Part shown: piece after piece, positions 22,497 through 34,125 of the stretch
Numbering within the stretch: position 1 is the stretch's first letter
Layout of the letters: each line of letters begins with the position of its first letter
The notes under the pieces: model-generated
What the model was told of the DNA's origin: nothing
Database searches by the model: none
The model's input: only the letters and a program-made list of their open reading frames with translations
NCBI GenBank assembly: GCA_963580285.1
Contig: OY757026.1
Location: 47,423,431-47,487,430, forward strand
DNA: 64,000 nucleotides
Direction: 5' to 3'
Source of the DNA: Lucinisca nassula
Taxonomy: Eukaryota > Mollusca > Bivalvia > Lucinida > Lucinidae
Program-made: the position numbers and the translations under genes

Positions 22497-23382
22497 TATG
22501 GAAGCCGATAGGGGACATTTTGACTTGTGACTTTTGAACTTGTGACTTATGACTTGCTACGTCGGAGTTGCATGCCTAATTTTTGCGACTTATGACTTTT
22601 GACTTTCGACAAATCTGACGCAGTGGAAGACGGCGGTCAACGACGGTGTCGATCCAGCGATTTTGCTGCTCCTGTATTATATTGTTTGATGAATGCCATT
22701 AAAAAGACTTGTTTATGTTTTTTACTCTGTTTTTGTTATCTTTGTATGACTTATGACTTGCGACTTATAACTTTGACTTGTGATTTATGACTTGTGACTT
22801 ATCACTTTCGACTTATGACTTGTTGACTTTTGGTGCAAACCCGAAAAATATCGGGTAGCGGACAACGGCACCGACAATTCCGGTGTATATTGTTTAGAAA
22901 TGCCACTTAGAAGACCCTGTTTCATGTATTATCAACTCTGTTTTAATGACAATTTACTACCGCCTGTGTTGTTATGCCCTATTACTTTAGATTCGCGCCA
23001 AGAAATTGTCTTAAGTTGCAAGTCAAAACTCAAAAGTCATAAGTGACAAGTCATAAGTCGAAAGTCACAATTCGAAAGTGAAAAGTCATAAGTGACAAGT
23101 CAAAACTCATAAGTCAAAATTCATAAGTGACAAGTCATAAGTCTTAAAAATTCACAAAATCAGAGTAAATAACCTACCATATGATCTTTTCGGTGGCATT
23201 TTTCAAACAATATAAAACAGAAGGAGAAAAATCGCTTGCCTCACCGGAATCTTAGCCGTCGTTGTCCGAAATCGGCCGTTGCTTGAGGTATGTCAAAAGT
23301 CACAAGTAAAAAGTCATAAGTCGCAAGTCGGTAGTCACAAGTCGTTATTCACAAGTCAAAAAGTCCCCTATCGGCTTCCATA
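22497..23382. mobile_element. Fold-back element with GACTT-repeat arms, 6-bp TSD
   Basis: The ends TATGGAAGCCGATAGGGGAC and GTCCCCTATCGGCTTCCATA are perfect 20-bp inverses, flanked by GGTTAC at 22491-22496 and 23383-23388. Each arm is a degenerate array of GACTTRTGACTT-type units, inverted to AAGTCAYAAGTC on the other side. The centre has no gene. The structure is a classic fold-back element of 886 bp. Confidence 0.8.
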
Positions 23383-23464
23383 GGTTACCCTCAGAAACTC
23401 GAACCACCACTGTTTATAACAAAGATTCACAGTTCCACGTGTGGTCGGATCATTGCGGTTCGAC

Positions 23465-23748
23465 TGTGGTCTTGTTTGTTTGAATTAAGGTCATTTTAGA
23501 GACTTTGCTTCCAATTTTGTGGGACTTTTACGAAAAATTGAGACGGAATGACATCTCAAGCCCTACCACACAAACCAATAATGTTTATATGCAGAGACGG
23601 TTCGACTCGCACCACTTTGCCTGAAAAGGCCTAAGCCTTCGCAGCGGGTTACCAGTACTCATGTGCGGTGTGTTTCAGCTCTGCATGAAAGCAAGCACTA
23701 TGCAGCCCAATCTATTTCTCCAAGCCCGGATGGGCAGGGACCCACATG
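23465..23748 (+). mobile_element. SINE-like repeat S, inverted
   Basis: It starts with TTGTTTGAATTAAGGTC, so the GGTTTAACG block is deleted. It ends in CCAAGCCCGGATGGGC. Confidence 0.75.
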
Positions 23749-24035
23749 TGGGGTGAAATCATTTTGTCCTTAGCATGCATTTTGAAGATGCTAACAAAGT
23801 CAAAGGTAATTAAAGTGCTATTTTAAGACAATTTAGTACTAATTGCTTGTGGGACAAAGATCGTATTTACATAAAGTTTAGCTAGGTGTAATCATTTCTG
23901 TCAGTCTTGCGTCTTTGATCATGCTGGTGCATTGTGGGGCTGACAGTAACACTTCTAGGGGGAAGCAACTATTTCAAATATCCATGTGACACCGTGGTCC
24001 CCTCGTAGAGAAAATAATTCTGAGCATATACATGT
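23749..24035. other. Unassigned intergenic DNA
   Basis: I see no gene, repeat family or notable motif here. Confidence 0.5.
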
Positions 24036-24039
24036 ACGG

Positions 24040-24262
24040 TAAAGTTCCAATATTAAGACCATCTAACATTAAGACTAAATCTGCTTTTAAAAGCTTATCG
24101 ACAAGGTTTTAGCAATACCCATGTACTTTCTTTGTGTTCTTTTTTCAATACACAGTGTCTCCTAATGAGAGACCACCTTTGGGACTGTTCAAAAGGGGTC
24201 TTAAAGACCATTTTTGGACAGTCCCAACGGTGGTCTCAATATAGGTATTTTACTGTAGTTTT
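24040..24262. mobile_element. Palindromic MITE, family D
   Basis: The ends are GGTAAAGTTCCAATATTAAG and CAATATAGGTATTTTACTGTA. The hairpin around 24172-24235 pairs GACCACCTTTGGGACTGTTC with the diverged GGACAGTCCCAACGGTGGTC. Confidence 0.7.
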
Positions 24263-24299
24263 CTTCAACACGCTAAATAGCCAGTGTAATAAACATCTT

Positions 24300-24480
24300 T
24301 TTATCCTCCACCTTATATAGAGAAAACTGGGGTATACATTGTTTATTTTTATAGTTTTGCTCCAAGATACCTTGTGGATACTCTTAAGAACACCTCAATG
24401 TGGTGGTTCTAACGAGCATCCCGCTGGTCTGGGTTGGGAGTACAAATAAGAAAATAGTAAACCAAATGATTTTTCATCAG
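24300..24480. repeat. Family A fragment
   Basis: The CCACCTTATATAGAGAAAACTGGGG stem side, a degenerate hairpin (CACCTCAATGTGGTGG) and AAATAAGAAAATA are left. Both ends are missing. Confidence 0.55.
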
Positions 24481-24483
24481 ACC

Positions 24484-24785
24484 CGCCCCGCCCATCGGGG
24501 CTTGAAGAAATAGATGGGCTGCATGATGCTTCCACGCAGAGCTGAAACCGTCCGCACACTTGTACTGGTAAACCGATTACAAGATCTTAGCCTGTCCAGA
24601 AACCGCGGTGCGAGGTGGACCGTCCATGCTTATAAACCCTATTGGTTTCATTGGGCGACAGGGCTTGAGATGTCATTTTATCTCAATGTCGGGTGAAAGT
24701 CCCACAAAATTGGAAGCAACGTCTCCAAAATGACCTAAACTGTGTTGACGGGGACGTTAAACCTAAAATCAAACAAACAAATTTT
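24484..24785 (-). mobile_element. SINE-like repeat S, full length, sense on +
   Basis: This copy is intact from CGCCCATCGGGGCTTGAAG to CAAACAAACAAA, with little divergence. It lies directly against the family A fragment upstream. Confidence 0.85.
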
Positions 24786-24882
24786 CATCAGACAATTAAT
24801 TGTTTTCGGATGATCTGAATGAATGACCTATGTCACATGAGTTAAATGCGAAGTCTGCATTTGCTACACATGTATGTTATAT

Positions 24883-25031
24883 CCCAGCAGGCAAATGCCT
24901 TAATTATGACATCAGATCAACGTCGGTACAATGTCATGACGTTTATGCAACGTCACATCAACGTCGGTGAAACGTCATGACGTTGCACCGACGTTGATTT
25001 GACGTTGCCATAGCGACGTGTGCCTGCTGGG
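24883..25031. mobile_element. MITE, family E (CCCAGCAGGC ends)
   Basis: CCCAGCAGGC and GCCTGCTGGG form perfect 10-bp inverted ends. The interior consists of repeated AACGTCRNNTCAACGTCGG units that also pair with each other. Similar GACGTC-rich sequence lies at 59365-59470 inside the Polinton. Confidence 0.75.
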
Positions 25032-25123
25032 ATTGTCATATTTGTATGTTTATATATTCGTGTACGCTCCTGCTTGGAGGAAATAAAGAAGTCTATCTAT
25101 TTATGTTTACAAAAACATGCTAT

Positions 25124-26035
25124 GTTACAACGCATAATGAAGTAATGTAGTAATTTTTTCATTTTGAAATATTTACTTCATTATGCGTTGGCATAGTCGA
25201 TGCGAAATGAAATAAAATGTAGTTTTTACTTCATTATGCGTCGATACTAAGAGGTTTGCGCAAAATGAAAGAAATATTTTATTTTGCGGTGATAGGTGGC
25301 ATACTTAATGCGTCGACAGTTTGTTTGTTTGATTTGAGGTTTAACGTCACCGTAAACACTATTTAGGTCATTTTGGAGACGTTGATTTCAATTTTGTTGG
25401 ACTTTTACCCGACATTGAGATTAAATGACATCTCAATCCCGGCAGTCCAATTAAACCCAAAAGGGTTTATATGCATGGATGGACCGACCCGCAGCAGTTT
25501 TCCTTGGCAGGCTTAGACCTTCTAAGCAGATAACCAGTACTCATGTGAGCACAAATGTGGGGAAAACATCAAACATGAGACCAAAATACCGTAAGGCGTT
25601 CAGTTTCAACTCTACTAACATAATCAAATACAGTGAAATTCCGCTATTTAGACCACCTAAAATTAAGACACATTTTGTTTTTAAAGCATATTTTGAAGGT
25701 TAAAATTACATTTTCTTTGTGATTGCGACATTCAGTGTGCTCTTGTGGAAGACCAGCTTTGGGACTGTTCAAATGCGGTCTTAAAGACCACTTTGAACTG
25801 TCTCAAATGTGGTCTTTATATTGGAATTTACCTGTATTGCTTCCCAAGTCTTTGGTCTCCTTTCGTAGACAGCTATGTTCTTCCATCATTACTTCATTTT
25901 GCATCGATATGGTGCATATCAACGCGAAATAAAATATTTTTTTTACTTCCTTTCGCGTCGACTACGCCAACGCATAATGAAATAAAAAAAATCAAAATGA
26001 AGAAATTACTACATTACTTCATTATGCGTTGTAAC
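25124..26035. mobile_element. Composite non-autonomous DNA transposon, second copy
   Basis: The ends GTTACAACGCATAATGAAG and CTTCATTATGCGTTGTAAC are perfect inverses. They are flanked by CATGCTAT (25116-25123) and AATGCTAT (26036-26043), an 8-bp duplication with one mismatch. Its body matches 13661-14772, including the nested S copy (about 25317-25550) and the nested family D hairpin (about 25715-25830). It is 200 bp shorter because the S copy here is truncated. Confidence 0.8.
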
Positions 26036-26043
26036 AATGCTAT

Positions 26044-26330
26044 CATTAGGTTATAAAAAATGCGATCATTCTAAAAATGGCGGAAGATATAAAGACATAA
26101 AATTCTGGCATTTGAAGCGCCCTAGGCGAGTACGTGACTTCAAATATAAACGCCTGTACTGAAAAAAAGACTACGTGTCTATCAGTGCATTCTGGTTACA
26201 GTCTCGTATAACGCAGCGTGTTAGCTATCCAGCATCATTCTAAAAATTTAAATGCCAATAAATAAATAAATTAAAAAATAAATACATAAATTAAATAAAT
26301 ATTAGAATGTCAAAAAAATTTCTCTTAAAA
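26044..26330. other. Unassigned AT-rich DNA
   Basis: No gene is seen. A run of AATAAATAAATTA-type low complexity lies at about 26255-26305. Confidence 0.5.
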
Positions 26331-26331
26331 A

Positions 26332-26600
26332 GAGTGAAATTCCTATATTAAGACCACCTTTGGGGCTGTTCAAAAGTGGTGTTTAAGATTACTTTTGAGT
26401 AGCCCTACTAGTCGAAAATGGGTTTAGAAATCAAAGAAAAGACTGAAATCTGAAATGTCTTTGAATACGCACAGCATAGGTTTTTAATGGAGAATAGACA
26501 AAAACTATCCTTCATTTGTCACAAATGATGCCATGAATCAGACTTAATTTTAGCTAGCAATAATAGCCGAATTTCACTGTAAAAATAATAATAATAGTAT
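26332..26600. mobile_element. Family D and C fragments
   Basis: GTGAAATTCCTATATTAAGACC with GACCACCTTTGGGGCTGTTC is a family D end. The right side ends in AATAGCCGAATTTCACTGTA, its inverse. The interior is diverged. Confidence 0.55.
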
Positions 26601-26679
26601 CAGTTTGACAGTCATCAGGAGTGTTGACGAGGACGTAAACATGAGCAGGACAAATAATATTCCTTCTTATCCTTATATA

Positions 26680-26814
<135 letters not shown>

Positions 26815-27257
26815 AATAAAAATAAAAAAACGAGTATTCAAAACATTTACTTTACCACACTGGTCAACCGGTCATCGTCCGGATGTTAACTGGACATGAA
26901 GGTAGCGAATTAAACAAAATAATAGACAACCTTATAGCCTAGAGGGAACAAACTGAATAATGTTAATTACGTCACTGTCTTCTAAATGGGAAAAAATAGA
27001 CGTTAATGTGACGTACTGATGCAGCAGAATTAACGTGTCTGGCTCAGCAGTATTGACAGGGCGTAAGGTCACGTGATAAATAGAAAACAATTAAGCTGTT
27101 ACTAATGGCAATTAGTGTTATAAGAGCTCATTGTGTCACAAGCTCCATGGGGTTAACCAATGACATGTCACCTGTTTAACCAGGTCCCTGTCCATGTAGG
27201 ACAATTTATCATCAGGAGAAACATGACGTTTACAAGTTTGTGTGGAGCACCCTGATT

Positions 27258-27555
27258 TTTGTTTGTGTTTGATTTGAGGTTTAACGTCCCCGTCAACACA
27301 GTATAGGTCATTTTGAGGACGTTGCTTCCAATATTGTGTGGGACTTTTACCCGACATTGAGATGAAATGACATCTCAAGCCCTGTCGCCCAAAGAAACCA
27401 ATATGGTTTATAAGCATGGACGGTCGCACCGCGGCTCCTGGACAGGCTTAGATCCTGTAAGCGGTTTCCCAGTACTAGTGTGCGGACGGTTTCAGCTCTG
27501 CGTGGAAGCATCATACAGCCCATCTATTTCTTCGAGCCCCGATGGGCGGGGGGCG
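27258..27555 (+). mobile_element. SINE-like repeat S, full length, inverted
   Basis: The copy runs from GTTTGATTTGAGGTTTAACG to TCGAGCCCCGATGGGCGG, with only scattered substitutions. Confidence 0.85.
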
Positions 27556-27565
27556 GCGGAGCACC

Positions 27566-27900
27566 CTGATAAACCCCACTTTCTAAAAAGAAATGTGCAG
27601 CTTACAAGACATTACACACGGCTAAATGATGTAGAACTGGCAACTTATTCCCAATGCAAATAAAGATTTTGGGTATTCGTTAGAACCGCCTCACTGAGGC
27701 GGGTGACACGGTTCTAACTATCACCTTTAATTTTAGCAAAATAACGCAAATAATGTAAACACGTGTAAACCCAAGTTTCTCTATATAAAGTGGGGTTTAC
27801 AGCGCTGTTCATTACATGGACTTGTTAATCTGATGAATGCACTTTTTTCCTATTTGTTGCTAAAAACATAGATTGTGGGTATTCGTTAGTACTTGTATTT
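27566..27900. repeat. Family A fragments
   Basis: A hairpin of the GTTAGAACCGCCTCACTGAGGC type lies at about 27675-27725. A second partial arm (AACATAGATTGTGGGTATTCG) lies at 27867-27890. Neither copy is complete. Confidence 0.55.
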
Positions 27901-27924
27901 GTTTGTTTGTTTCTTTGCTTGACA

Positions 27925-28201
27925 TCACGTGAACAAGTCCATGAAATGAAGAACCCTCTAAACCCCACTTTATATATAGAAAACTGGGGTTTACGGGGTA
28001 AACATTGTTTTTTTCTGTTTTCTGTTCCAAGACATAGGTTGTGGGTACTCGTTAGAACCGCCTCATTGAGGCGGTTCTAACAAGCACCCACAACCTATGT
28101 TTAAAGCATTTATAAGGAAAATATCACGGATTTTCATCAGATTAGTAGCCATTATGAAGTTCTGAAAAATGCACTATGTCGCACAGATTTGTTATCATAA
28201 T
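27925..28201. mobile_element. Palindromic MITE, family A variant
   Basis: CATCACGTGAACAAGTCCATG begins it and CTATGTCGCACAG...CATAATG ends it. The hairpin at 28035-28093 is nearly perfect. It matches the variant at 6241-6522 over its whole length. Confidence 0.7.
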
Positions 28202-28570
28202 GATTTGAGGTTTAACATCCCCACCAACACTACGAGAGACTTTCAGCCTAAAATCTTTATAAATAAATGAATGACAGCCACATTCCGCGAACTTCGAGAA
28301 CAAACCTCGTATATAGGTCATTTTGAAGACGTTGCTTCCAATTCGGTTGGACTTTTAACCGACTTTGAGATGAAATGACATCTGAAGCCCTGCCGCCCAA
28401 TGAAACCAATAGGGCTTATAAGCATGGACGGTCCGCCATGCACCACTTTGCCAGGGCAGGCTTAGACCCTCTAAGCGGTTTACCAGTACTCATATGCAGT
28501 TGGTTTCAGCTCTGCGTAGAAGCATCATGCAGCCCAATCTACTTTTTCAAGCCCCGATGGGCGGGGGCGT
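28201..28570 (+). mobile_element. SINE-like repeat S interrupted by ~75 bp
   Basis: The inverted tail (GATTTGAGGTTTAACATCC) at 28202 is separated from the rest of the repeat (ATAGGTCATTTTGAAGACG, from 28314) by sequence with no match to the family. The 5' end is at GCCCCGATGGGCGGGGGCG. Confidence 0.75.
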
Positions 28571-28598
28571 AGCAGTAGCATTAGTAGTAGTAGTGGTG

Positions 28599-28630
<32 letters not shown>

Positions 28631-28632
28631 TG
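28568..28632. repeat. GTA/GTG trinucleotide repeat
   Basis: About 20 units of GTA and GTG. A related GTA/GCA-rich stretch spans 29385-29610. Poly-Val, poly-Leu and poly-Thr frames here are not genes. Confidence 0.85.
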
Positions 28633-28771
28633 TGCTGCACAGGACCGGTCAAAGTGGGGAGGCCTCATCAGAAAGACTGCTGGTATAGAATCACCGAAGT
28701 CGTGTAGAAACATACTCAACGGAAAGCCAGAGGTAAGGCATCACCTGCTGAATCAGGAGCAACGATGTCAA

Positions 28772-28930
28772 TTGAGTGAGTGGGTGTATGAGTTTACGTC
28801 CCACCAACAGCTAAGGTCATACGGAGACGGGACCTGGGCTTAAAGATTCATCCGAAAGTCTGGAAAAGCCCGGGATCGATCATGCGACCCTGGTTTACAA
28901 GGTGAGCAGCGTAACCTCGGACGTATCCCA
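28772..28930 (-). mobile_element. tRNA-derived SINE, family T, head truncated
   Basis: It reads the same way as 21548-21716, from GTTTACGTCCCACCAACAGC through CCGGGATCGATC to GTTTACAAGGTGAGCAGCG. The outermost tRNA 5' end is missing. Confidence 0.75.
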
Positions 28931-29021
28931 AGTGGCAATTCAATTGTGATCGCAGTCAGACCTCTATTCACCTTATTTGCATTATCTGCTGGTTCCTAGT
29001 ATGAAGCGTATCAGTTTTGGA

Positions 29022-29088
29022 AAAACAGGTAACCAGACCCCCCTGACCTTAAAAAGGTCAGGGGGTCTGGTTACCTGTTTTTTCCAAT
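29022..29088. repeat. Perfect short hairpin
   Basis: AAAACAGGTAACCAGACCCC pairs with the inverse at 29058-29084, across CTGACCTTAAAAAGGTCAG. With about 30-bp arms and no loop beyond the inner palindrome, this could form a cruciform or be a tiny MITE. Confidence 0.6.
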
Positions 29089-29639
29089 ATTGACAATGTG
29101 CAAGCTGGGAGCCATCAAATAATGCAAACATGGTGAATTAGGGCTAAGAATGGTTTCATCTGCCCTCTTAAATGCATGCTTAAAACAAACAAACCGTTTG
29201 ATTAAGACTGGCAAACTATATACACTATAGCAGCCCAGGCAGCAATGGAAATAGTTTTTGATATGTAGTTACAGCCCTTTTAATGACCGAAATATTGTTT
29301 ACTGTGCCGTCAAACTCCAATACAAACAAACAACCCTTTCAACATGACTTCGCTTATATCGAACCGATCCTTAATCTGACAGCAACAACAGCAGCAGAAG
29401 AAGTAGAAGTATTTGTAGTAGTTGTAGCAGTTGTAGTAGTAGTAGTAGTTTAAACTTTATTTCATTCAAATATAATAACACAAGACATATAAACACAATA
29501 TCATTGGATAAGTACTATTATATCTGAAAGGGATACAGTAGTAGTAGTAGTAGTAGCAGCAGTAGTAGTAGTAGTAACAGAAGCAGCTGCATCAGCGGTA
29601 GTAGTAGGAGGAGGAAGCGCAGTAAAAGTCCTATATAAA

Positions 29640-29825
29640 GTCTGGAGTAAAGAACACCTTTGGTACTGTTCAAAAGTGGTCTTACAGACCACTGTTGGAC
29701 AGTCCTAAAGGTGGTCTCTGACTAGAGGACACTGTATGCAGAAAACACAAAGAAAGAATAAATAAGCTTTTTAAGACCAGAATTAGTCTTATTTTTAGGT
29801 GGTGTTAATAGCGGAATTTCAATGT
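29640..29825. mobile_element. Palindromic MITE, family D
   Basis: The hairpin is CACCTTTGGTACTGTTCAAA with its inverse GTCCTAAAGGTGG. The right end ATAGCGGAATTTCAATGTA closes it, and the left end is lost. Confidence 0.65.
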
Positions 29826-29844
29826 AGTAACAGTAGTAGTGTGT

Positions 29845-29880
29845 GGGGGGGTGGGGGGGGGGGGGGGGGGGGGGGGAGAA
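29845..29880. repeat. Poly-G run
   Basis: A G-rich run of about 33 bases with one T. A poly-Gly/poly-Pro reading frame here is an artefact. Confidence 0.9.
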
Positions 29881-29884
29881 AAAA

Positions 29885-31530
29885 ACATTACGATTCATAT
29901 AAAAACAACAATAAACAGAAGAAATGAAACAATGTACCTTGTTTATGAATTCAGTTATTACAAACTCAAATATCCATCCCCTACTGAAGAGCTGTATAAA
30001 ACTATTCAATTGAATCTAAAGAGGGTCAGTATTATACTCTGAGCTGTCACCAGCGCGTGGCGAGAGACAGACTGAGAAAAAAAATGACTCAGGCTTGGGT
30101 CAAAGGTCAGTGGCCTACGCTAGAACCCGAGGCAAACATACGTAACAACAAATTAAGAGACAAGTGGTATATTATTTATCCTTGGAGTTATGTCATTTTG
30201 AACTTGACTGAGCGGTGTCACCATTTAATTTCAAAATTACTCTATCATTAGATACATGGTCTAATTGCGAACTTAAATGGTCCGATTTTCTTTTGTTGTT
30301 CACAGTAAATCTTGGCTTAAGCGCCAGTCACGCGCACGAAATATAACGCGTCTTTGATCCGGGGGTTTACCAGTACTCGTGTGCGGATCGGTTTCAGCTC
30401 TGCGTGGAAGCATTCTGCAGTCCATATATTTCTTCAAGCCCCCATGGGCGGGAACCAATTAAAAAATAAATGATTTCTTGATGAAAATTTGTAATATTTT
30501 TCTTATTAATGTCCCAAAACAAAGGTTGTGGGTGCTTTTTCTGTGATTCTCGGATATTTTGCTTATCGGAAAATAAATTGTCAGAAACAACGTGACGAAT
30601 TAATTTTGAAGTGACATCTCTAGAAAATAATAATTATAATAGTAATAAAAACATAAAGACGCCTAGAAAATGCCACGATCAGTGAACGCAGTTCACGTGA
30701 CACCAAGATTTACGCAATTCACCATCTCTCGCAAGTTTCAAATATCACTTATTCCATGACCTTTATATTAATCACTTAATACCTAACTAGGTTATAGTTG
30801 CTCCGATGACATCGAAGATGCAGACCATTACTTCTTTAGGTGTTCAAATTAAAACAATGAAAGAATCAACCCCTTTCAATCTATTAGACGTTTGCATCCA
30901 TTGAATCTTCATGTTCTTTTGTTCGGAAAGGAAAATCTAACAGTTGAAGATAATACTATTATCTAATACTACTTTTTTGTCGGATGTGCCTGTTGCCTCC
31001 GGATATCTGGTGTAAGCATCGTGTATTATCTCAAAATTAATAAACGATTCGAGCTTATTCAAGCGGCTATTGTCGTTGGCCTGTTCCTGTGGAATGGACA
31101 GGATATAGTCCATTCCGTAGAGACACTCCAATTAGCCTGGCCACCTCAGAACAGACGGTTCAAGTCTGAAAAAAATGTGATGCTAAGCATTGCATATGAA
31201 CCTGCAGTAAACTGCCTGTGTGTTAAGTTTGCGTCATCTATCATTTTTGTTTGCATGTATTGTTTTGCTCGTGTTGTTTACGATGTAAACCCGAGATAAA
31301 TAATAAAGTTATAAAGATATATTTTAAAGAAGCAAGAAGATTTATTAACCAGAGAATAAGTCTTGCTCTTACCTTATTATATTATCATATCATTTCTTAC
31401 TTTGCTAAATTACACGATTTTAACATCACTTTCATATCGTATATCATATTGATGTTTCGTTTTTTTTTTTTTTTTTTTTTTTTCAAAACCATGCTTTTAA
31501 TCTCCTATTGTTTGCCATTATATCATGTGT
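29885..31530. other. Mostly unassigned AT-rich DNA
   Basis: The only repeat found is an S fragment at 30362-30462 (GTTTACCAGTACTCGTGTG to CCCCCATGGGCGG). Several open frames of 60-107 codons lack splice context and coding-like composition. A T run of about 25 lies at 31459-31484. Confidence 0.4.
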
Positions 31531-31534
31531 ATTC

Positions 31535-31625
31535 CCAGCCAGCAAAGAATGTCGGGCCATCGTCGGGCCGATAGCGATACGACGTTCTCTATCGGCCCGA
31601 CGATGGCCCACTTTTTCGTGTTGAC
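31535..31625. repeat. Palindromic CAGCCAGCAAAG element
   Basis: GGGCCATCGTCGGGCCGATA pairs with TATCGGCCCGACGATGGCCC across about 18 bp. It resembles a short MITE, possibly related to family E by its CCCAGCCAGC start. Confidence 0.6.
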
Positions 31626-31874
31626 AGGGTTGCTGTAAACATCTGCAGGGAGAGGGCCGTAACTGATGTTGGTAGAACCTGTGGACCAAACCCTTTGCTT
31701 TGAAAGGTTTATACTAAGAGGAAGAGTAAAACGACTGATATATAGACATGACGAGATCAGCACCAATGTTCTCAGAACTTGCTGGCCGACCCTTTTGTTT
31801 GTAATGGCATGTTATGCTTGGTTATGGCAATAAAATGTATTCTTATGATTATGAGCTAATAACTTACCGGTAAA

Positions 31875-32030
31875 CAATACAAACAGTGTAGACCCAGTGT
31901 AGACTCATCTGGGTATACAGTACTGTTCATATAGGCGTCCGTATCGATCTATCTCATTAATCCATTGCATGCGGGAAACCTCTAAAGGGGTACCTTGGCA
32001 AACAGTGCAGGCCCTGATCAGGGCCTGTAT
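31875..32030. repeat. Fragments of the CAAACAGTGTAGACC palindrome
   Basis: ACAAACAGTGTAGACCCAG at 31878 and GGCAAACAGTGCAGGCCCTG at 31998 are half-copies of the palindrome seen intact at 63920-63990. Confidence 0.5.
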
Positions 32031-32335
32031 CATCATCATCAAAATCTTTATACAAATACGCTACAAAATTTACCGCCGAAAAAAAAAACACGAAAATTTT
32101 GAGCTGAAAAATTGTGATATTCTTCCTATGTCCGCCCAAAATACAAACCGTGGGCACCCGTTCGAATCGCCTCAACGAGGCAGCCCCAACGAGCACCCAC
32201 AATCCACACTCCAGAGCAGAACTAGAAAAAAAATAAGGTTCACCCCCGGAAACTCCAGTTTTACTATATAAAATTGGGGTTCAATGGGGGAGGGGGGGGG
32301 GGGGGGGAATTATAAAGGCGTGCCTTCGTGATGGA
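32030..32335. mobile_element. Palindromic MITE, family A, diverged
   Basis: It has TACAAATACGCTACAAAATT at the left and the GGCGTGCCTTCGTGATG end at 32318-32334. The central hairpin is heavily substituted, with C for T changes predominating. Confidence 0.6.
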
Positions 32336-32438
32336 TAACAACTGGTAATGTAGCTGTGGCAGAGCCAATAACTTCGGGTGCCCTGGATAACAACTGGTAA
32401 TGTAGCTGTGGCAGAGCCAACAACTTCGGTTGCCCGGG
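32333..32438. repeat. 53-bp tandem duplication
   Basis: Two adjacent copies of a unit containing GGATAACAACTGGTAATGTA and GGCAGAGCCAAYAACTTCGG differ at three or four positions. Confidence 0.8.
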
Positions 32439-32466
32439 CTATGGACTAATTTGTCCTACCAAATAA

Positions 32467-32790
32467 AGCGAAACCTCGATAACTCGAACGTGTATGACAT
32501 GTTTACCATGCCTAATTCCAAGTCACTCGCGGATCCCAAGAAAAATTTCCAGTAGCTCCACATACCCATAAATTTAGAATCATAGTTCACAAAGCTCATC
32601 TTGAAAATGTATATTGCACGATGCGATTCTAATGTGTACACACAACATGCCTTTATATAATAGAAGATCTCAAATATATCCATAATTCATCTCCATCCTG
32701 GTGCCGTAATAAACCCTCAGTAATTCAAACTATCTCTATTTCGAACGATTTTTTTTGTGGCTCCAGGGGCATTCGAGCTATCGAAGTTCG
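32467..32790. mobile_element. Palindromic MITE, family C
   Basis: Ends AGCGAAACCTCGATAACTCG and CGAGCTATCGAAGTTCGAT are near inverses. The core hairpin is reduced to one side (GCGATTCTAATGTGTACAC). Confidence 0.6.
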
Positions 32791-33172
32791 ATCGTACATA
32801 ATGGATAACACCTGTTAATGTATCCGATATAAACCGTGAAACTCATAAGCAGCTATATCCAATGTAGGCTTACGTCATCGTATGTACCCGTATATTCATT
32901 CACAAACCTGTCAAGTATACCACGTGTGCAAAGGGCGTGCAGTTTTCAATCAACACACATACCGTGTTCAGTAATTTCCTTGACAAGTTTGTGAATGGAT
33001 TTGTATTTTTCTTGCAGCATGTAGGTAGTTTTTTTTTTTCTTCTGTACTATCTGCTAACCGAATTTTCCGTCAAAAATAGTATAAAAACGAACAAAATAG
33101 GCCTCACACCCCTTGTATGATAAATGGACTTGTCCAACATATAGCGGTGGAGGTGTCTACTAGTATACAATG

Positions 33173-33503
33173 ACCGGCCCCGATAGCTCAGTTGGTAGAG
33201 TGTTCGCTCCGGGGAACGGGAGGTCACGGGTTCGATCCCGGGCCGCGACATACCAAAAAGTCGTTGAAATGGTACTAGCTGCTCCTCGCTTGACACTCAG
33301 ATTTACGGGGTAGAGCTAGGACTGGTCGACCCAGTGTCAGGATAATGTGACTGGGTGTGGTATCATATAATGTGTCTGGGACATGATACTTCAGTGAGGC
33401 AGCACTATAAAAGTGAGCATTGAGCTCCCTGTCGCAACCAGACACCGTCGTGATATGACTGAAAAATTGTTGAAAGCGACGGTAAACCCGAATTCACACA
33501 CAC
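33173..33503 (+). mobile_element. tRNA-derived SINE with 14-bp TSD
   Basis: A tRNA-like head at about 33177-33250 (A box TAGCTCAGTTGG, B box GGTTCGATCCC) is followed by a ~250-bp body and a CA-rich tail. Perfect copies of ACTAGTATACAATG flank it at 33159-33172 and 33504-33517. The head is not followed by CCA or a terminator and is part of a longer repeat, so it is not a tRNA gene. The small open frame on the other strand is its shadow. Confidence 0.9.
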
Positions 33504-33519
33504 ACTAGTATACAATGGG

Positions 33520-34125
33520 TTAAAATGGATTACCTACTTGGGTACGAGTCAGTTACATCCGCATGTTCCAAACTAAAAGAAAGACAGCAGTTTAAAATTC
33601 CGTTCACAACCAATTTTAAAGTTTAAAAAATGACATTGCGTGAAGTAAAATACGATCTACGACGCATAATATCCCCGCCCCCACCCCTAAACCAGGATAG
33701 GCCCTTTATCAGTTTAAAGGATGGCTACAAATTTTCATTTATTGTAAATCTCGCAAAAACGCCACAGCGCAGCATTCTGCGGTAGCTGATCTGGGTTTAC
33801 ATTGTTTTCCAGTGCACTTTTTTACGGCGTAGCCGTTATGGTTTTGCTTTTGTCCTACATTTTTCGTTATTCCATTGGTCAATAAAACCACATGTCCAAG
33901 GAGATGACCATTTCATTGGTCAATGATTTGCATAAATAAATCTACTCAAAAATACGACAGTTTACTGAAGTTTCAACCTAGGAAATGTTTCGTTTTTTAT
34001 GTGAGACATGAATGAAAAATATATACAGTTTCGGCTTGCTCACCGTCTTGTCCTTTGATGACCATATGTCATATGTATAATTGTGTTTCTAGTGAATTCT
34101 GTAACTGCCGCGGTGAATAGCTATT
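33520..34125. other. Unassigned DNA with a CAGCATTCTGCGG palindrome fragment
   Basis: Nothing gene-like is seen. A fragment of a CTGATCTGGGTTTACATTG palindromic repeat lies at about 33780-33820. Confidence 0.4.

Noticed and set aside
33177..33250. Functional tRNA gene
   Set aside because: The A and B boxes are good, but the head continues into a SINE body and the whole unit has a 14-bp target duplication.
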